Assembly (NCBI GenBank): GCA_947378785.1
Contig: CANCLK010000008.1
Coordinates: 1 to 64,000, forward strand
Origin: Comamonadaceae bacterium
Lineage (GTDB): Bacteria; Pseudomonadota; Gammaproteobacteria; Burkholderiales; Burkholderiaceae_C
Length of the DNA stretch: 64,000 bases
Reading direction: 5' to 3'
Below, one piece after another: positions 29,919-40,023 of the stretch. Every line of letters starts with the position of its first letter. Position 1 is the first letter of the stretch. The position numbers and the translations under genes were made by a program. The notes below the pieces were generated by a model. It saw nothing but the letters and a program-made list of their open reading frames with translations. It was not told the origin of the DNA and searched no databases.

Positions 29919-31945
29919 GAATCAGCTCCATCCGACCGAACAACTTGACCAGCCTCAGCCTTACCCACACCCTTCCAAAGGTTCTTTTTCAAATGGACCA
30001 ACAAGAGCGAAATTGTCGCCGGCGTGATGCCGGAGATGCGCGACGCCAATCCCAAGGTCTCGGGACGGTACTTCGCCAGTTTTTGTCGAGCCTCGAAACT
30101 GAGCGCGGCGACCTGCAAGTAATCCAACTCAGGCGGCAACCTTAAGCCCTCGTAATGCGCAGAGCGCTCGACCTCGGTCTTTTGCAGGTCGATGTACCCC
30201 GAGTACTTGGCCACGATTTCAATCTGTTCAATCACCGCTTTGAGCATGTCGGTAGGCATTTTGGCGTCGCGTGACACAGCAGGGTTAGCACCAACCGCAT
30301 CGACACCAAGGTTCGGCAATTCGGCACTTGCAAAACGCCCGCCATCCAAAGACATCAAACTAGCGTAATCAACATCAGGGCGGCGCAGCAAGTCCAACAA
30401 GTTGTACTCGCGCTCAATGGCCTTACCCAATACCCGCTCAGCCTCAGCTACGGGCAGGTTATTCGGATGAACCCACAACGCCCGAAGCCGCTGTGTTTCA
30501 CGTGAAACAGCATCACGCTTGCGGTTGAAGGCGTCCCAGCGGGCGTCATCGACCAAGCCAAGCTCCCTGCCCTTTTCGGTCAGGCGCATGTCGGCATTGT
30601 CTTCACGCAACATCAATCTGTACTCGGCACGACTGGTGAACATGCGGTATGGCTCGGTCACGCCCTTGGTGATGAGGTCATCGACCAACACGCCCAAATA
30701 GGCCTCGTCGCGTCGCGGCAACCAAGCGTCTTTGCCTTGGCATTGCAAGGCCGCATTGATACCAGCGAACAGGCCTTGCGCCGCAGCCTCCTCGTAACCC
30801 GTCGTGCCATTGATCTGACCTGCGAAGAACAGGCCGCCAATCGCCCGGGTTTCAAAACTGCTTTTCAATGAGCGCGGGTCAAAGTAGTCGTACTCAATGG
30901 CGTAGCCGGGACGCAAGATGTGGGCGTTCTCCATCCCGGCCATGGAGCGAACCAGGGCGTACTGAATGTCAAAAGGCAGGCTGGTTGAGATGCCGTTAGG
31001 GTAAATCTCGTGCGTCGTCAAGCCTTCCGGCTCCAGAAAAATCTGGTGACTGGTTTTGTCTGCAAAGCGGTTGATCTTGTCTTCCACACTCGGGCAATAA
31101 CGCGGACCAACGCCGTCAATTTTGCCGGTGAACATGGGGCTTCTGTCAAAGCCAGAGCGAATAATGTCATGCGTGCGCTCGTTGGTGTGCGTGATCCAGC
31201 ACGGCATTTGCTGCGGATGGGCAATGCCCGCACCCATGAAGCTGAACACCGGCACGGTGTTGCCCTCGCCGCCCGGCATGCCGTCACCCGGCTGAACTGT
31301 GCACTTGCTGAAGTCGATGCTGCGGCCATCCAGGCGCGGTGGTGTGCCGGTTTTCAGCCTGCCCTGCGGGAGCTTGAGTTCTTTCAAGCGCGCACTGAGC
31401 GACACAGCAGGCGGATCACCGGCGCGACCGGCGGCATAATTATTCATACCGACGTGGATCTTGCCGTCCAGAAAAGTCCCTGCCGTTAGCACGACGGTGC
31501 GACTGCGGAACTTGATGCCCACCTGCGTCACAGCGCCGACCACCCGCTCACCTTCAACCAGCAGGTCGTCAACGGCTTGCTGAAACAACCACAAGTTCGG
31601 CTGATTCTCAAGCATTCGGCGGATAGCGGCCTTGTACAAAATCCGGTCAGCCTGCGCACGGGTGGCGCGCACGGCCGGGCCCTTGCTGGAGTTGAGAATC
31701 CGGAACTGGATACCCCCTTCATCTGTGGCCATCGCCATGGCACCGCCCATCGCATCGACCTCTTTCACCAAGTGACCTTTGCCAATGCCGCCAATCGAGG
31801 GGTTGCAGCTCATCTGGCCGAGAGTCTCAATGTTGTGGCTGAGCAGCAAAGTCTTGCAGCCCATACGGGCCGAGGCCAGCGCAGCTTCGGTGCCGGCATG
31901 TCCGCCACCGACGACGATCACGTCAAATTCTTCAGGATAAAACAT
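29915..31945 (-). CDS. mnmG: tRNA uridine-5-carboxymethylaminomethyl modification enzyme MnmG (GidA)
   Basis: [59 protein letters not shown]. Confidence 0.97.
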   Translation of the reverse strand: MFYPEEFDVIVVGGGHAGTEAALASARMGCKTLLLSHNIETLGQMSCNPSIGGIGKGHLVKEVDAMGGAMAMATDEGGIQFRILNSSKGPAVRATRAQADRILYKAAIRRMLENQPNLWLFQQAVDDLLVEGERVVGAVTQVGIKFRSRTVVLTAGTFLDGKIHVGMNNYAAGRAGDPPAVSLSARLKELKLPQGRLKTGTPPRLDGRSIDFSKCTVQPGDGMPGGEGNTVPVFSFMGAGIAHPQQMPCWITHTNERTHDIIRSGFDRSPMFTGKIDGVGPRYCPSVEDKINRFADKTSHQIFLEPEGLTTHEIYPNGISTSLPFDIQYALVRSMAGMENAHILRPGYAIEYDYFDPRSLKSSFETRAIGGLFFAGQINGTTGYEEAAAQGLFAGINAALQCQGKDAWLPRRDEAYLGVLVDDLITKGVTEPYRMFTSRAEYRLMLREDNADMRLTEKGRELGLVDDARWDAFNRKRDAVSRETQRLRALWVHPNNLPVAEAERVLGKAIEREYNLLDLLRRPDVDYASLMSLDGGRFASAELPNLGVDAVGANPAVSRDAKMPTDMLKAVIEQIEIVAKYSGYIDLQKTEVERSAHYEGLRLPPELDYLQVAALSFEARQKLAKYRPETLGLASRISGITPATISLLLVHLKKNLWKGVGKAEAGQVVRSDGADS
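30494..30509. promoter_or_regulatory. parS site (perfect consensus)
   Basis: TGTTTCACGTGAAACA, perfect 16-bp palindrome, inside mnmG. Confidence 0.96.
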
Positions 31946-31948
31946 AGT

Positions 31949-32371
31949 TCAGACTTCTATCAGTTCAGTTTTCAGGCCCAGTGCCTTAGCCGCTTGCGCC
32001 TGCCGGAGGTCAGCCGTCACAAAAAGGTCAACACGTGCTACGCGAGCGGCGCCAATGTGCAGAGCATCCGCAGCACCCAGCAAGGTGCCCTCCATGGCTT
32101 GGGCTGCATGCGCCTCGACACGTTCATCCAGCGCGACCCGCGTAAAATCGGCAAAGTCGTCGTGCACGATCGTCATGATGCGAGCGTAGTCATCGGCACT
32201 CACCAGCCCGTCATAACGCTGGCGGTTCAAGGCTGAGGCGATCTCTGTCTTGCAATGTGCGGCCACCACAAGCTCGCTGGCTCGCTCTCCTGCAGCCATG
32301 ACTTGGGCCCTCCCGGCCTCGTCGTTGTAACGCTTGTACAGCGCAGAAGTATCCATCAGGATACGCATCAC
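31949..32371 (-). CDS. VapC-like PIN-domain toxin
   Basis: MRILMDTSALYKRYNDE..., KTEIASALNR, LLGAADALHIGAARVARVDLFVTADLRQAQAAKALGL; conserved acidic positions present. Confidence 0.88.
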   Translation of the reverse strand: MMRILMDTSALYKRYNDEAGRAQVMAAGERASELVVAAHCKTEIASALNRQRYDGLVSADDYARIMTIVHDDFADFTRVALDERVEAHAAQAMEGTLLGAADALHIGAARVARVDLFVTADLRQAQAAKALGLKTELIEV

Positions 32372-32613
32372 CAGCCTGCCTCACGCTCTTCAATGATGAT
32401 CTGAGCACCAGTCTTATTGTCTGGCCTAACGATGTGCAGCGGCTCAATGGCGCGCTTCCAACTTGGTACGCGAGGCGTCACCGAGCTTGTCACCGGGACC
32501 AACTCTGCAACGGGCTTGCCGTGCCGCAAGATACGCACGGTTTCACCGCGCTCGACCAGATCAATCAAGGCCGAGGCATTTGCACGGAATTCACTCAAAG
32601 GGATGTTTTGCAT
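32368..32613 (-). CDS. Phd/YefM-type antitoxin
   Basis: MQNIPLSEFRANASALIDLVERGETVRILRHGKPVAELVPV; overlaps the toxin start by 4 nt. Confidence 0.88.
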   Translation of the reverse strand: MQNIPLSEFRANASALIDLVERGETVRILRHGKPVAELVPVTSSVTPRVPSWKRAIEPLHIVRPDNKTGAQIIIEEREAGW

Positions 32614-32636
32614 GGCTCAATCGTTCTCAATCATTG

Positions 32637-32664
32637 TTTTGTACAAAAGTATTTAGTTTGTACA
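32637..32664 (-). promoter_or_regulatory. Candidate toxin-antitoxin autoregulatory operator
   Basis: TTTTGTACAAAA 12-bp palindrome plus repeated half-site TTTGTACA 8 nt later, 24 nt upstream of the antitoxin ATG. Confidence 0.55.
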
Positions 32665-32753
32665 TTTTAATCTAAGCCAGTTCCGATCCATCTGTCAGCC
32701 CCCTGTCGCCTAGAGGCGTAATATTTGACGATTGGAAATTTAAACTACCGGAG

Positions 32754-33944
32754 ATGATGATGAGTCGTGAAGTCGTGATTGCCAGCGGTGTGCGCACCGC
32801 CATTGGAACGTTTGGCGGAAGCTTGAAAGATATCCCGCCCACTGAGTTGGGTGCACTCGTTGTCCGCGAGTCCCTCGCGCGCGCAGGCGTCGAAGGCAAA
32901 GACGTTGGCCACGTGGTCTTCGGCCATGTCGTCAACACCGAGGCCAAAGACATGTATTTGTCGCGCGTCGCCGCCATCAACGGTGGCTGCGCTGAAGGCA
33001 CGCCCGCCTTCAACGTCAACCGACTGTGCGGCTCGGGCCTGCAAGCCATCATCTCAGCCAGCCAGAGCATCTTGCTGGGCGACACCGACATCGCCATTGG
33101 CGGGGGCGCCGAAAACATGAGCCGTGCACCCTATGTCAGCCTGTCGACACGCTTTGGTGCGCGCATGGGGGACACCAAGATGATCGACATGATGGTCGGC
33201 GCCCTGCACGACCCTTTCCACACCATCCACATGGGCGTGACCGCCGAAAACATCGCCGCGAAATGGGGCATCACGCGCGACGACCAGGATGCCATCGCAG
33301 TTGAGAGCCACAACCGGGCCCAGCGCGCCATCGAAGGCGGCCGCTTCAAAGAACAAATCGTGCCGGTGATGCTCAAAAGCCGCAAAGGCGATGTTGCCTA
33401 CGACACCGACGAACACTTCCGCCCGAACTGCACGCTGGCCGACATGGCAAAACTGAAACCCGTCTTCATCAAAGAAAACGGTACCGTGACGGCCGGCAAC
33501 GCCTCGGGGATCAACGACGCCGCAGCGGCTCTGGTGATGATGGAAGCCAGCACCGCCAAGGCCCGCGGCATCAAACCACTGGCCCGCTTAGTGGCCTACG
33601 CGCACGCCGGCGTCGATCCCAAGTTCATGGGCATCGGCCCGGTGCCCGCCACACAAATGGCACTCAAAAAAGCCGGCCTCACAGTCAACGACTTGGACGT
33701 CATCGAAGCCAATGAAGCGTTTGCAGCCCAAGCCTGTGCCGTCACGCGCGACCTCGGCCTCGACCCCGCCAAGGTGAATCCAAATGGTTCAGGCATCTCG
33801 CTGGGCCACCCAATTGGCGCCACCGGTGCACTGATCACTGTCAAGGCTTTGTACGAGCTGCAACGCATCAAAGGCCGCTACGCCTTAGTCACCATGTGCA
33901 TCGGCGGTGGCCAAGGGATTGCGGCTATTTTTGAACGCATGTGA
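32754..33944 (+). CDS. Acetyl-CoA acetyltransferase (thiolase)
   Basis: [64 protein letters not shown]. Confidence 0.96.
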   Translation: MMMSREVVIASGVRTAIGTFGGSLKDIPPTELGALVVRESLARAGVEGKDVGHVVFGHVVNTEAKDMYLSRVAAINGGCAEGTPAFNVNRLCGSGLQAIISASQSILLGDTDIAIGGGAENMSRAPYVSLSTRFGARMGDTKMIDMMVGALHDPFHTIHMGVTAENIAAKWGITRDDQDAIAVESHNRAQRAIEGGRFKEQIVPVMLKSRKGDVAYDTDEHFRPNCTLADMAKLKPVFIKENGTVTAGNASGINDAAAALVMMEASTAKARGIKPLARLVAYAHAGVDPKFMGIGPVPATQMALKKAGLTVNDLDVIEANEAFAAQACAVTRDLGLDPAKVNPNGSGISLGHPIGATGALITVKALYELQRIKGRYALVTMCIGGGQGIAAIFERM

Positions 33945-33999
33945 AAGGTGAGACCACTGAGGTGCGCTACTGCCAGCGCACCTCAGCATGTCACCTCGC

Positions 34000-34989
34000 T
34001 CAGGCGGTCACCAGACGCGGAAACGACGGACGCCCCAAAATGCTCAGGTCAACCGAGTTGTCAAAGCTAATACGCGGCAAAGACGTCAGATGGTCTTTGT
34101 GTCTCGGGAAAATATTGCCACGACGGGTAGTGACAGCCGTTTTCAAACCCAGGCTTTTCAACAGCGAAAACTCGCGCGCACGGGCTTCATTGCGACCCCC
34201 AAAAGGATACGCAAAATGCTCGACCTTCTTGCCCGTGACCGCCGTGATGCGTTCATGCGCGCCCGACACGTCCTGCACCAGCGCCGCTTCTGTCAACTGG
34301 GCCAAGCTGGCGTGGCTTACCGTGTGGCCGCCAATGGTAACCAGTGGGTCTTCAGACAAGGCCCGAACCTGCTCCCAGCCCAAGGCATGCTGCCGGCTGT
34401 AAGCCAGCCAATCAACCGAGTGGTCATTGAACAGCTTGGCCACATCAGACTGACGCCCTTCGGTAGAAGGACTCACCATCAGTCGCCGGATAGCCAAAAA
34501 AGTATCCATCTTGTCTTGCTGCGTAGAAGCGTCAAACACCTGGCCGCTCGACAAGCGGATCTCATCATTCGACAAGAGAAGGTCTTCCAGCGCAAACCAC
34601 CACATTTTGGCGGTCTGGTCTGGGAAAGAAGAAGTCAAATAGAGAGTGAACGGAACACTATGTTTTTTAAACAGCGGATACGCTTGGGTGTAGTTGTCCA
34701 GATAGCCGTCATCCAACGAAAAGAGCACCGCTTTTTCTACTGGGCGGCCTTCCACCAAGTGACGCCAAAGCGTTTCTATGCTGATGAACTGATGACCACG
34801 GGCTTTTAAGCCAAGGATCAAATTTTCCAGCACGAGCGGGCTGATTTTCATCTCCTCATTAACCGCCAGACGGGACGGATCCGCTTCGCCCACACGGTGC
34901 AGGGCAATGATGCTGGCCATGCCACCGAAGTAGCGATGCGCCAAGGGAAACCTCTCGGCAAAGTTCAATAAAGGTCGGATCATTTTCAT
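34000..34989 (-). CDS. Polysaccharide deacetylase family protein
   Basis: AVLFSLDDGYLDNYTQAYPLFKKHSVPFTLYLTSSF; VTIGGHTVSHASLAQL; start could extend to 35058. Confidence 0.88.
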   Translation of the reverse strand: MKMIRPLLNFAERFPLAHRYFGGMASIIALHRVGEADPSRLAVNEEMKISPLVLENLILGLKARGHQFISIETLWRHLVEGRPVEKAVLFSLDDGYLDNYTQAYPLFKKHSVPFTLYLTSSFPDQTAKMWWFALEDLLLSNDEIRLSSGQVFDASTQQDKMDTFLAIRRLMVSPSTEGRQSDVAKLFNDHSVDWLAYSRQHALGWEQVRALSEDPLVTIGGHTVSHASLAQLTEAALVQDVSGAHERITAVTGKKVEHFAYPFGGRNEARAREFSLLKSLGLKTAVTTRRGNIFPRHKDHLTSLPRISFDNSVDLSILGRPSFPRLVTA

Positions 34990-35033
34990 GCGTTCAAAAG
35001 CCAGCGTTAAAAAATCAAACACGCTAACAGCGG

Positions 35034-35255
35034 TCAAATAAAAACCGCTGGCATGCACGCCTTCAAACGATCATCACGGCCCGCGGAGGCATCTGTAAAC
35101 CAGTGCTTTGCAGTTCGCTCAATGACCGAGGCACCGCGCCGCAATATGTCCAAATCAAGGTCAGTGCGCGTGCACCCCCGCAGCCGGTTCAGCAACACCA
35201 TCTCGGCCAAACTGGCTTGCAAACTGGCGCGTCGACGGTGGTAAATTTCAGACAT
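35034..35255 (-). CDS. Small hypothetical protein
   Basis: 73-aa ORF MSEIYHRRRASLQASLAEMVLLNRLRGCTRTDLDLDILRRG; no overlap with a better candidate. Confidence 0.4.
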   Translation of the reverse strand: MSEIYHRRRASLQASLAEMVLLNRLRGCTRTDLDLDILRRGASVIERTAKHWFTDASAGRDDRLKACMPAVFI

Positions 35256-35540
35256 GCGCGCAGGCTAACGGCGGTGTAGACGAAAGGGCAAAGGCAGGGC
35301 AAAGGGCATGATGTCAGCGTGGATGAAGCGAGGTAACGAATGCTAAAAGATGCAGCCACAGACACGCATCAGGGGCTCACCACTGGCCTTGTAGGACGAG
35401 GCCGACAACAACGCAAGGCTGTCCCGTCGCGAGCAGACCTATACAGAACCCGATAGCATCAACGGCTTCAAACGGGTCTATTTTTCAGGCCGCGGTGACC
35501 GCTGCGCAGCCCCACTTTCTTTCAACAACAAGGCCCTTTC

Positions 35541-36644
35541 ATGACCTCTCTTTTCACGCCCATCCAAGTTGGCGACATGAGCCTCGCAAACCGCATCGTG
35601 ATGGCGCCATTAACGCGCAACCGCGCTCCCGATGCAACACCCACACCACTCATGATCGAGTACTACACTCAGCGTGCTACCGCCGGGTTGCTCATTTCTG
35701 AAGCCACCGCCATCAGCCAGCAGGGCCAAGGCTATTCAGATGTGCCGGGCCTGTATGGGACCGAGCAACTCGATGGTTGGAAAAAAATCACAGACAGCGT
35801 GCACAAGGCCGGCGGCAAAATCGCTGTTCAGCTATGGCATGTCGGCCGCGTTTCCCACACAGACCTACAACCTGACAATGGGGCGCCCGTTGCACCATCC
35901 GCCATCACAGCCAAGACCAAAACCGTGCTCATCAAAGAAGGTCTGCCGGTTTTCGTCGACACGTCCGCGCCGCGCGCGCTCGCCGCAGAGGAGTTACCGG
36001 GCATCGTGCACACATTCCAAGCAGCCGCGCGCAACGCGGTAGAAACAGCGGGCTTTGATGGCGTAGAAATACACGCAGCCAATGGCTACCTGCTCGACCA
36101 ATTTTTGAAAAATGGCACCAACCAACGAACCGATGATTACGGCGGCAGCATCGAGAACCGCGCCCGTCTTCTGCTCGAAATTGTGCGCGCAGTGACAGAT
36201 GCCATTGGCGGTGGTCGGACAGGCATCCGCTTGTCACCCGTGACACCCGCGAACGATGTGCACGACACCCATCCGCAGCCACTGTTCGAATACGTGCTGC
36301 GTCAACTGGCGCCATTCAACCTCGCCTATGTACACCTCATTGAAGGCGCCACTGGCGGACCGCGGGAGTTACCCGATCGGCCGATTGACTACGCGGCACT
36401 CAAGCGCGCCTACCGCATCGCCGGTGGCAAGGGGGCGTGGATGGTGAACAACGGCTACGACAAAGATTTGGCCGAAAAGGCCGTCTCCAATGACGCCGAC
36501 CTGGTCGCGTTCGGCCGGCCGTTCATCGCCAATCCCGACCTCGTGCGCCGCCTGCGTGAAAACGGGCCGATGAACACGCCAGATCAAGCCACCTTTTACG
36601 GTGGTGGCGCCAAAGGTTACACGGACTACCCGACGCTGGCTTGA
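35541..36644 (+). CDS. Old yellow enzyme-family alkene reductase (NemA-like)
   Basis: SLANRIVMAPLTRNRAPDATPTPLMIEYYTQRATAGLLISEAT, VQLWHVGRVSH, YGGSIENRARLLLEI. Confidence 0.95.
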   Translation: MTSLFTPIQVGDMSLANRIVMAPLTRNRAPDATPTPLMIEYYTQRATAGLLISEATAISQQGQGYSDVPGLYGTEQLDGWKKITDSVHKAGGKIAVQLWHVGRVSHTDLQPDNGAPVAPSAITAKTKTVLIKEGLPVFVDTSAPRALAAEELPGIVHTFQAAARNAVETAGFDGVEIHAANGYLLDQFLKNGTNQRTDDYGGSIENRARLLLEIVRAVTDAIGGGRTGIRLSPVTPANDVHDTHPQPLFEYVLRQLAPFNLAYVHLIEGATGGPRELPDRPIDYAALKRAYRIAGGKGAWMVNNGYDKDLAEKAVSNDADLVAFGRPFIANPDLVRRLRENGPMNTPDQATFYGGGAKGYTDYPTLA

Positions 36645-36655
36645 TCAACGCCGCT

Positions 36656-38965
36656 TCAACGATGCTTAAGCCGCCAACGCTTTAGCAGCAACGCATTGGC
36701 CATGACGCTGACACTAGACAGCGCCATGGCCGCGCCAGCGAGCACGGGATTCAGGTAACCCAGTGCCGCCAGCGGAATGCCGGCCACGTTGTACGCAAAA
36801 GCCCAGAACAAGTTTTGCCGGATTTTCATCACCGTGCGGTGCGAGATATCGAGTGCCCCCTCAACCAACGACACATCGCCGCGCATCAACGTCACGCCGG
36901 CCGCATGCATCGCCACATCCGTGCCGGTGCCCATGGCCATACCGATATCTGCCGCGGCCAAAGCGGGTGCATCATTAACGCCATCGCCCACCATCACGAC
37001 AACATGGCCCCCACGCTTGTCGCTGCGCGTACTGCGCTGCCCACCAAGGGGGCGCATTTCCACTTGGGGCGGCCCTGCGTGGAAACCTTCCCCACCTTGC
37101 TTGAGCTGCGAGACCTTGGCCGCTTTGTCACCAGGCAAAACCTCCGCCATCACTTCATTGGGGCTTAGACCCAGCCGTGCACCCATGGCCAGTGCAGCAC
37201 CACGGTTGTCGCCAGATATCATCATGATGCGCAGACCGCGAGCGCGCAGGGCCGCTAAGGCTTCGCGAGCACCCGGCTTGGGTTCGTCGGCAAAACCCAT
37301 CAACGCGCGCATCTCCAACCCTTGTGGCGTGCGCTGAAGCAAGGCCGACAAAGTCGCACCCTCTTTTTGCAAACGCTCTGCGTCAGTCGCCAAACCACCC
37401 AAGCTCACACCCAGCTCGTCGACCCAGCGCAGGCTACCAATCAAATACGCGGAACCCTCTACGCGGCCTTCAGTGCCGCGGCCTGCCACGGCACGCACAT
37501 CATCGGGCGCAAGCACGTCCAGCCCGCGCTCTTTGGCGGCATTCACAACGGCTCGAGCGAGTGGATGTTCACTGCCGCTTTGCAAACTGCCCGCCACGCG
37601 CAACTGAACTGACTCATCCGCATCACCAGCCGCCACAAACGCCACCAACCGCGGCTGACCCACCGTCAATGTCCCTGTCTTGTCAAACGCCACGGTGTCG
37701 GCGCGGTGCGCCAGCTCCAGCGCCTGCGCGTCCTTGATCAATATGCCCGCACGCGCTGCCACACCAGTCCCTGCCATGATGGCCACAGGCGTGGCCAAGC
37801 CCAACGCGCAAGGACAAGCAATCACCAGCACCGCCACCGCACGAATCAACGCCACCTCCAGCGGCTCGCCCATGGCCAGCCAACCGAGCAAGGTGGCCAA
37901 GCCGATCAACAACACCACAGGCACAAACACCGCAGAGACCTTGTCGACCAAGCGCTGAATCGGCGCCTTGGCAGCTTGGGCGTCCTCCACCAGGCCGATG
38001 ATTTTGGAAAGCACCGTGTCACGCCCCACCGCACTGACGAGCATGATCACACGACCATCGCCATTGATACTGCCACCGGTGAGCGTCGTCTCAACCGCCT
38101 TGGTCACTGGTAGCGGCTCACCCGTGAGCATGGATTCATCAACCTGCGTGCGGCCCTCTTTGAGCACACCGTCAACCGGCACACGTTCGCCGGGCAAAAC
38201 CACCACGCGGTCATTCACCAACAACTCAGCCACCGGCACATCGATCTGCTCGCCAGTGCGCAGGATCACGTGCGCCAGCGCCGGCCGCAACGCATGCAAG
38301 GCGCGAATAGCTGCGGTGGTCTGCCGCTTCGCCCGGGTCTCCAACCACTTTCCAAGCATCACCAGCGAAATCACCACTGCCGAAGCCTCAAAGTACAAGT
38401 GCGGCATGCTTCCAGGCTCAGCGCTCAACCACAGCCACACCGACAAACCCCAACCTGCGCTGGTGCCAATGACAACGAGTAAATCCATGTTGCCGGTCAG
38501 CGCCTTCAACGCATGCCAACCGGCCCTATAAAAACGTGCCCCCAAAATAAATTGAACTGGCGTGGCCAACAAGAACTGCTGCCACGCCGGTAACATCCAA
38601 TGTCGGCCAAACAAATCTGCCAACATCGGCAGCACCAACGGCGTTGCCAGTGCCAGCGCCACCGCTACCGGCGCAAAACCGGCCCACGGTGATCCGTCTT
38701 GGGCATCGTTCATCAGGTCGGTTTCGCGTACGCCATAACCGGCCTCCCGGACAGCTCGCCGCAGCATGGCTTCGGCCTGATCCGACTGCCCAAAAACAAT
38801 GCGCGCCGACTCTGTTGCCAAATTCACCGTGGCATCTTGCACGCCCGGTACTTTCTTCAAAGCTTTTTCAACCCGAGAAACACAAGAGGCACAGGTCATG
38901 CCCTCAATGCCAAGGTCTAGGGTTGAGGTTAAGGTGGTGGGGTCAGCGACAAGGGGAGTGTTCAT
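36656..38965 (-). CDS. copA: Copper-translocating P-type ATPase
   Basis: [53 protein letters not shown]; unusual insertion [28 protein letters not shown] before the GDGVND motif. Confidence 0.96.
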   Translation of the reverse strand: MNTPLVADPTTLTSTLDLGIEGMTCASCVSRVEKALKKVPGVQDATVNLATESARIVFGQSDQAEAMLRRAVREAGYGVRETDLMNDAQDGSPWAGFAPVAVALALATPLVLPMLADLFGRHWMLPAWQQFLLATPVQFILGARFYRAGWHALKALTGNMDLLVVIGTSAGWGLSVWLWLSAEPGSMPHLYFEASAVVISLVMLGKWLETRAKRQTTAAIRALHALRPALAHVILRTGEQIDVPVAELLVNDRVVVLPGERVPVDGVLKEGRTQVDESMLTGEPLPVTKAVETTLTGGSINGDGRVIMLVSAVGRDTVLSKIIGLVEDAQAAKAPIQRLVDKVSAVFVPVVLLIGLATLLGWLAMGEPLEVALIRAVAVLVIACPCALGLATPVAIMAGTGVAARAGILIKDAQALELAHRADTVAFDKTGTLTVGQPRLVAFVAAGDADESVQLRVAGSLQSGSEHPLARAVVNAAKERGLDVLAPDDVRAVAGRGTEGRVEGSAYLIGSLRWVDELGVSLGGLATDAERLQKEGATLSALLQRTPQGLEMRALMGFADEPKPGAREALAALRARGLRIMMISGDNRGAALAMGARLGLSPNEVMAEVLPGDKAAKVSQLKQGGEGFHAGPPQVEMRPLGGQRSTRSDKRGGHVVVMVGDGVNDAPALAAADIGMAMGTGTDVAMHAAGVTLMRGDVSLVEGALDISHRTVMKIRQNLFWAFAYNVAGIPLAALGYLNPVLAGAAMALSSVSVMANALLLKRWRLKHR
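37007..37094. repeat. Palindromic GC-rich repeat-like segment inserted in frame in copA
   Basis: cccccacgcttgtcgctgcgcgtactgcgctgcccaccaagggggcgcatttccacttggggcggccctgcgtgg; imperfect stem (GCCCACCAAG / CTTGGGGCGGC); encodes residues absent from the CopA consensus as I know it. Confidence 0.6.
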
Positions 38966-38971
38966 GATCGG

Positions 38972-39002
38972 AGCATAAACCCTGCCATAGTGGCAAGGTC
39001 AA
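38972..39002 (-). promoter_or_regulatory. CueR-type promoter/operator for copA
   Basis: Minus strand TTGACC-19 bp-TATGCT with the dyad ACCTTGCCACTATGGCAGGGT in the spacer. Confidence 0.8.
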
Positions 39003-39016
39003 GGGATATAAAACGC

Positions 39017-39049
39017 TTGACCTTGCCACCATGGGAAGCTTCAGACTAT
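39017..39049 (+). promoter_or_regulatory. CueR-type promoter/operator for copZ-cueR
   Basis: TTGACC with dyad-like ACCTTGCCACCATGGGAAGCT, then GACTAT as a possible -10. Confidence 0.65.
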
Positions 39050-39075
39050 GCACTCATCAACACAAAGGAACAGCC

Positions 39076-39273
39076 ATGAACCTCACACTCACCGTCACAG
39101 GCATGACCTGCGGCCACTGCGAACGCGCAGTGAAAAATGCCGTCCTACAGATCGATCCACAAGCACTCGTGAGCGTCGACCGTGCCGCCAACCGCGTTGA
39201 CGTCGACAGCGCGCTACCCCGCGAAGCCTTGGCCAAGGCCATCGCTGAAGAAGGCTATGGCGTCGCCGACTGA
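39076..39273 (+). CDS. copZ: Copper chaperone (HMA domain)
   Basis: MNLTLTVTGMTCGHCERAVKNAVLQIDPQALVSVD. Confidence 0.9.
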   Translation: MNLTLTVTGMTCGHCERAVKNAVLQIDPQALVSVDRAANRVDVDSALPREALAKAIAEEGYGVAD

Positions 39274-39286
39274 TGCGCCCACACGC

Positions 39287-39706
39287 ATGAGCACCACGGC
39301 TATAGCATCCACACCGGTCAACATTGGCAGCGCCGCCAAAAAGTGCGGGGTGTCTGCGAAGATGATACGTTACTACGAGTCGCTAGGACTGCTGGGCAAG
39401 GTGCGCCGCACCGACAGCGGCTACCGGCAGTACAGCCAAGCCGAAGTGCACGTACTGCGCTTCATCAAACGGGCTCGCGACCTCGGCTTTTCGATGGCCG
39501 AGATCGCACAACTGGTGAGCCTGTGGAACAACCGTCGGCGCACCAGTGCCAGAGTCAAGCGCATTGCGCAAAAACATGCCGATGAGTTGGCGCAGCGCAT
39601 CGCCGCCCTGCAAGAAATGCAGCGCACGCTGACCCACCTCATCCACGGTTGCAACGGAGACAGCCGACCAGACTGTCCGATCCTCGACAACCTAGCGGGC
39701 CAGTGA
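39287..39706 (+). CDS. cueR: CueR-like MerR-family copper-responsive regulator
   Basis: NIGSAAKKCGVSAKMIRYYESLGLLGKVRRTDSGYRQYSQAEVHVLRFIKRARDLGFSMAEI; C-terminal CNGDSRPDCPIL metal-binding cysteines. Confidence 0.92.
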   Translation: MSTTAIASTPVNIGSAAKKCGVSAKMIRYYESLGLLGKVRRTDSGYRQYSQAEVHVLRFIKRARDLGFSMAEIAQLVSLWNNRRRTSARVKRIAQKHADELAQRIAALQEMQRTLTHLIHGCNGDSRPDCPILDNLAGQ

Positions 39707-40023
39707 CCGCCCGTAGTCTGGTTGGTAAATCTTACGAGAGCCCGGCAAAGGTGTGCGGATGATGCGGCGGGTCAGGTCTACGGCATCAACGGAAGAGAAA
39801 TTTTGGCCATGACGGTCACCAGAAGGTTATGGTGTGCCCGCCGGGGAAGCCGGAGCGGCTGACGGTTAACCCACCCTCAAGACACTTATCTTCGACAAAC
39901 TTTACAAAGCCATACAGGCGTGTCATGGTGGCGATACAGGACGCACCCAGACTCACCCTCAAGCTGACACCCAATGCCTCCTTCCTTGTTCTTTTGTCAG
40001 CTTCACTCAAAGGGAAAAACATC

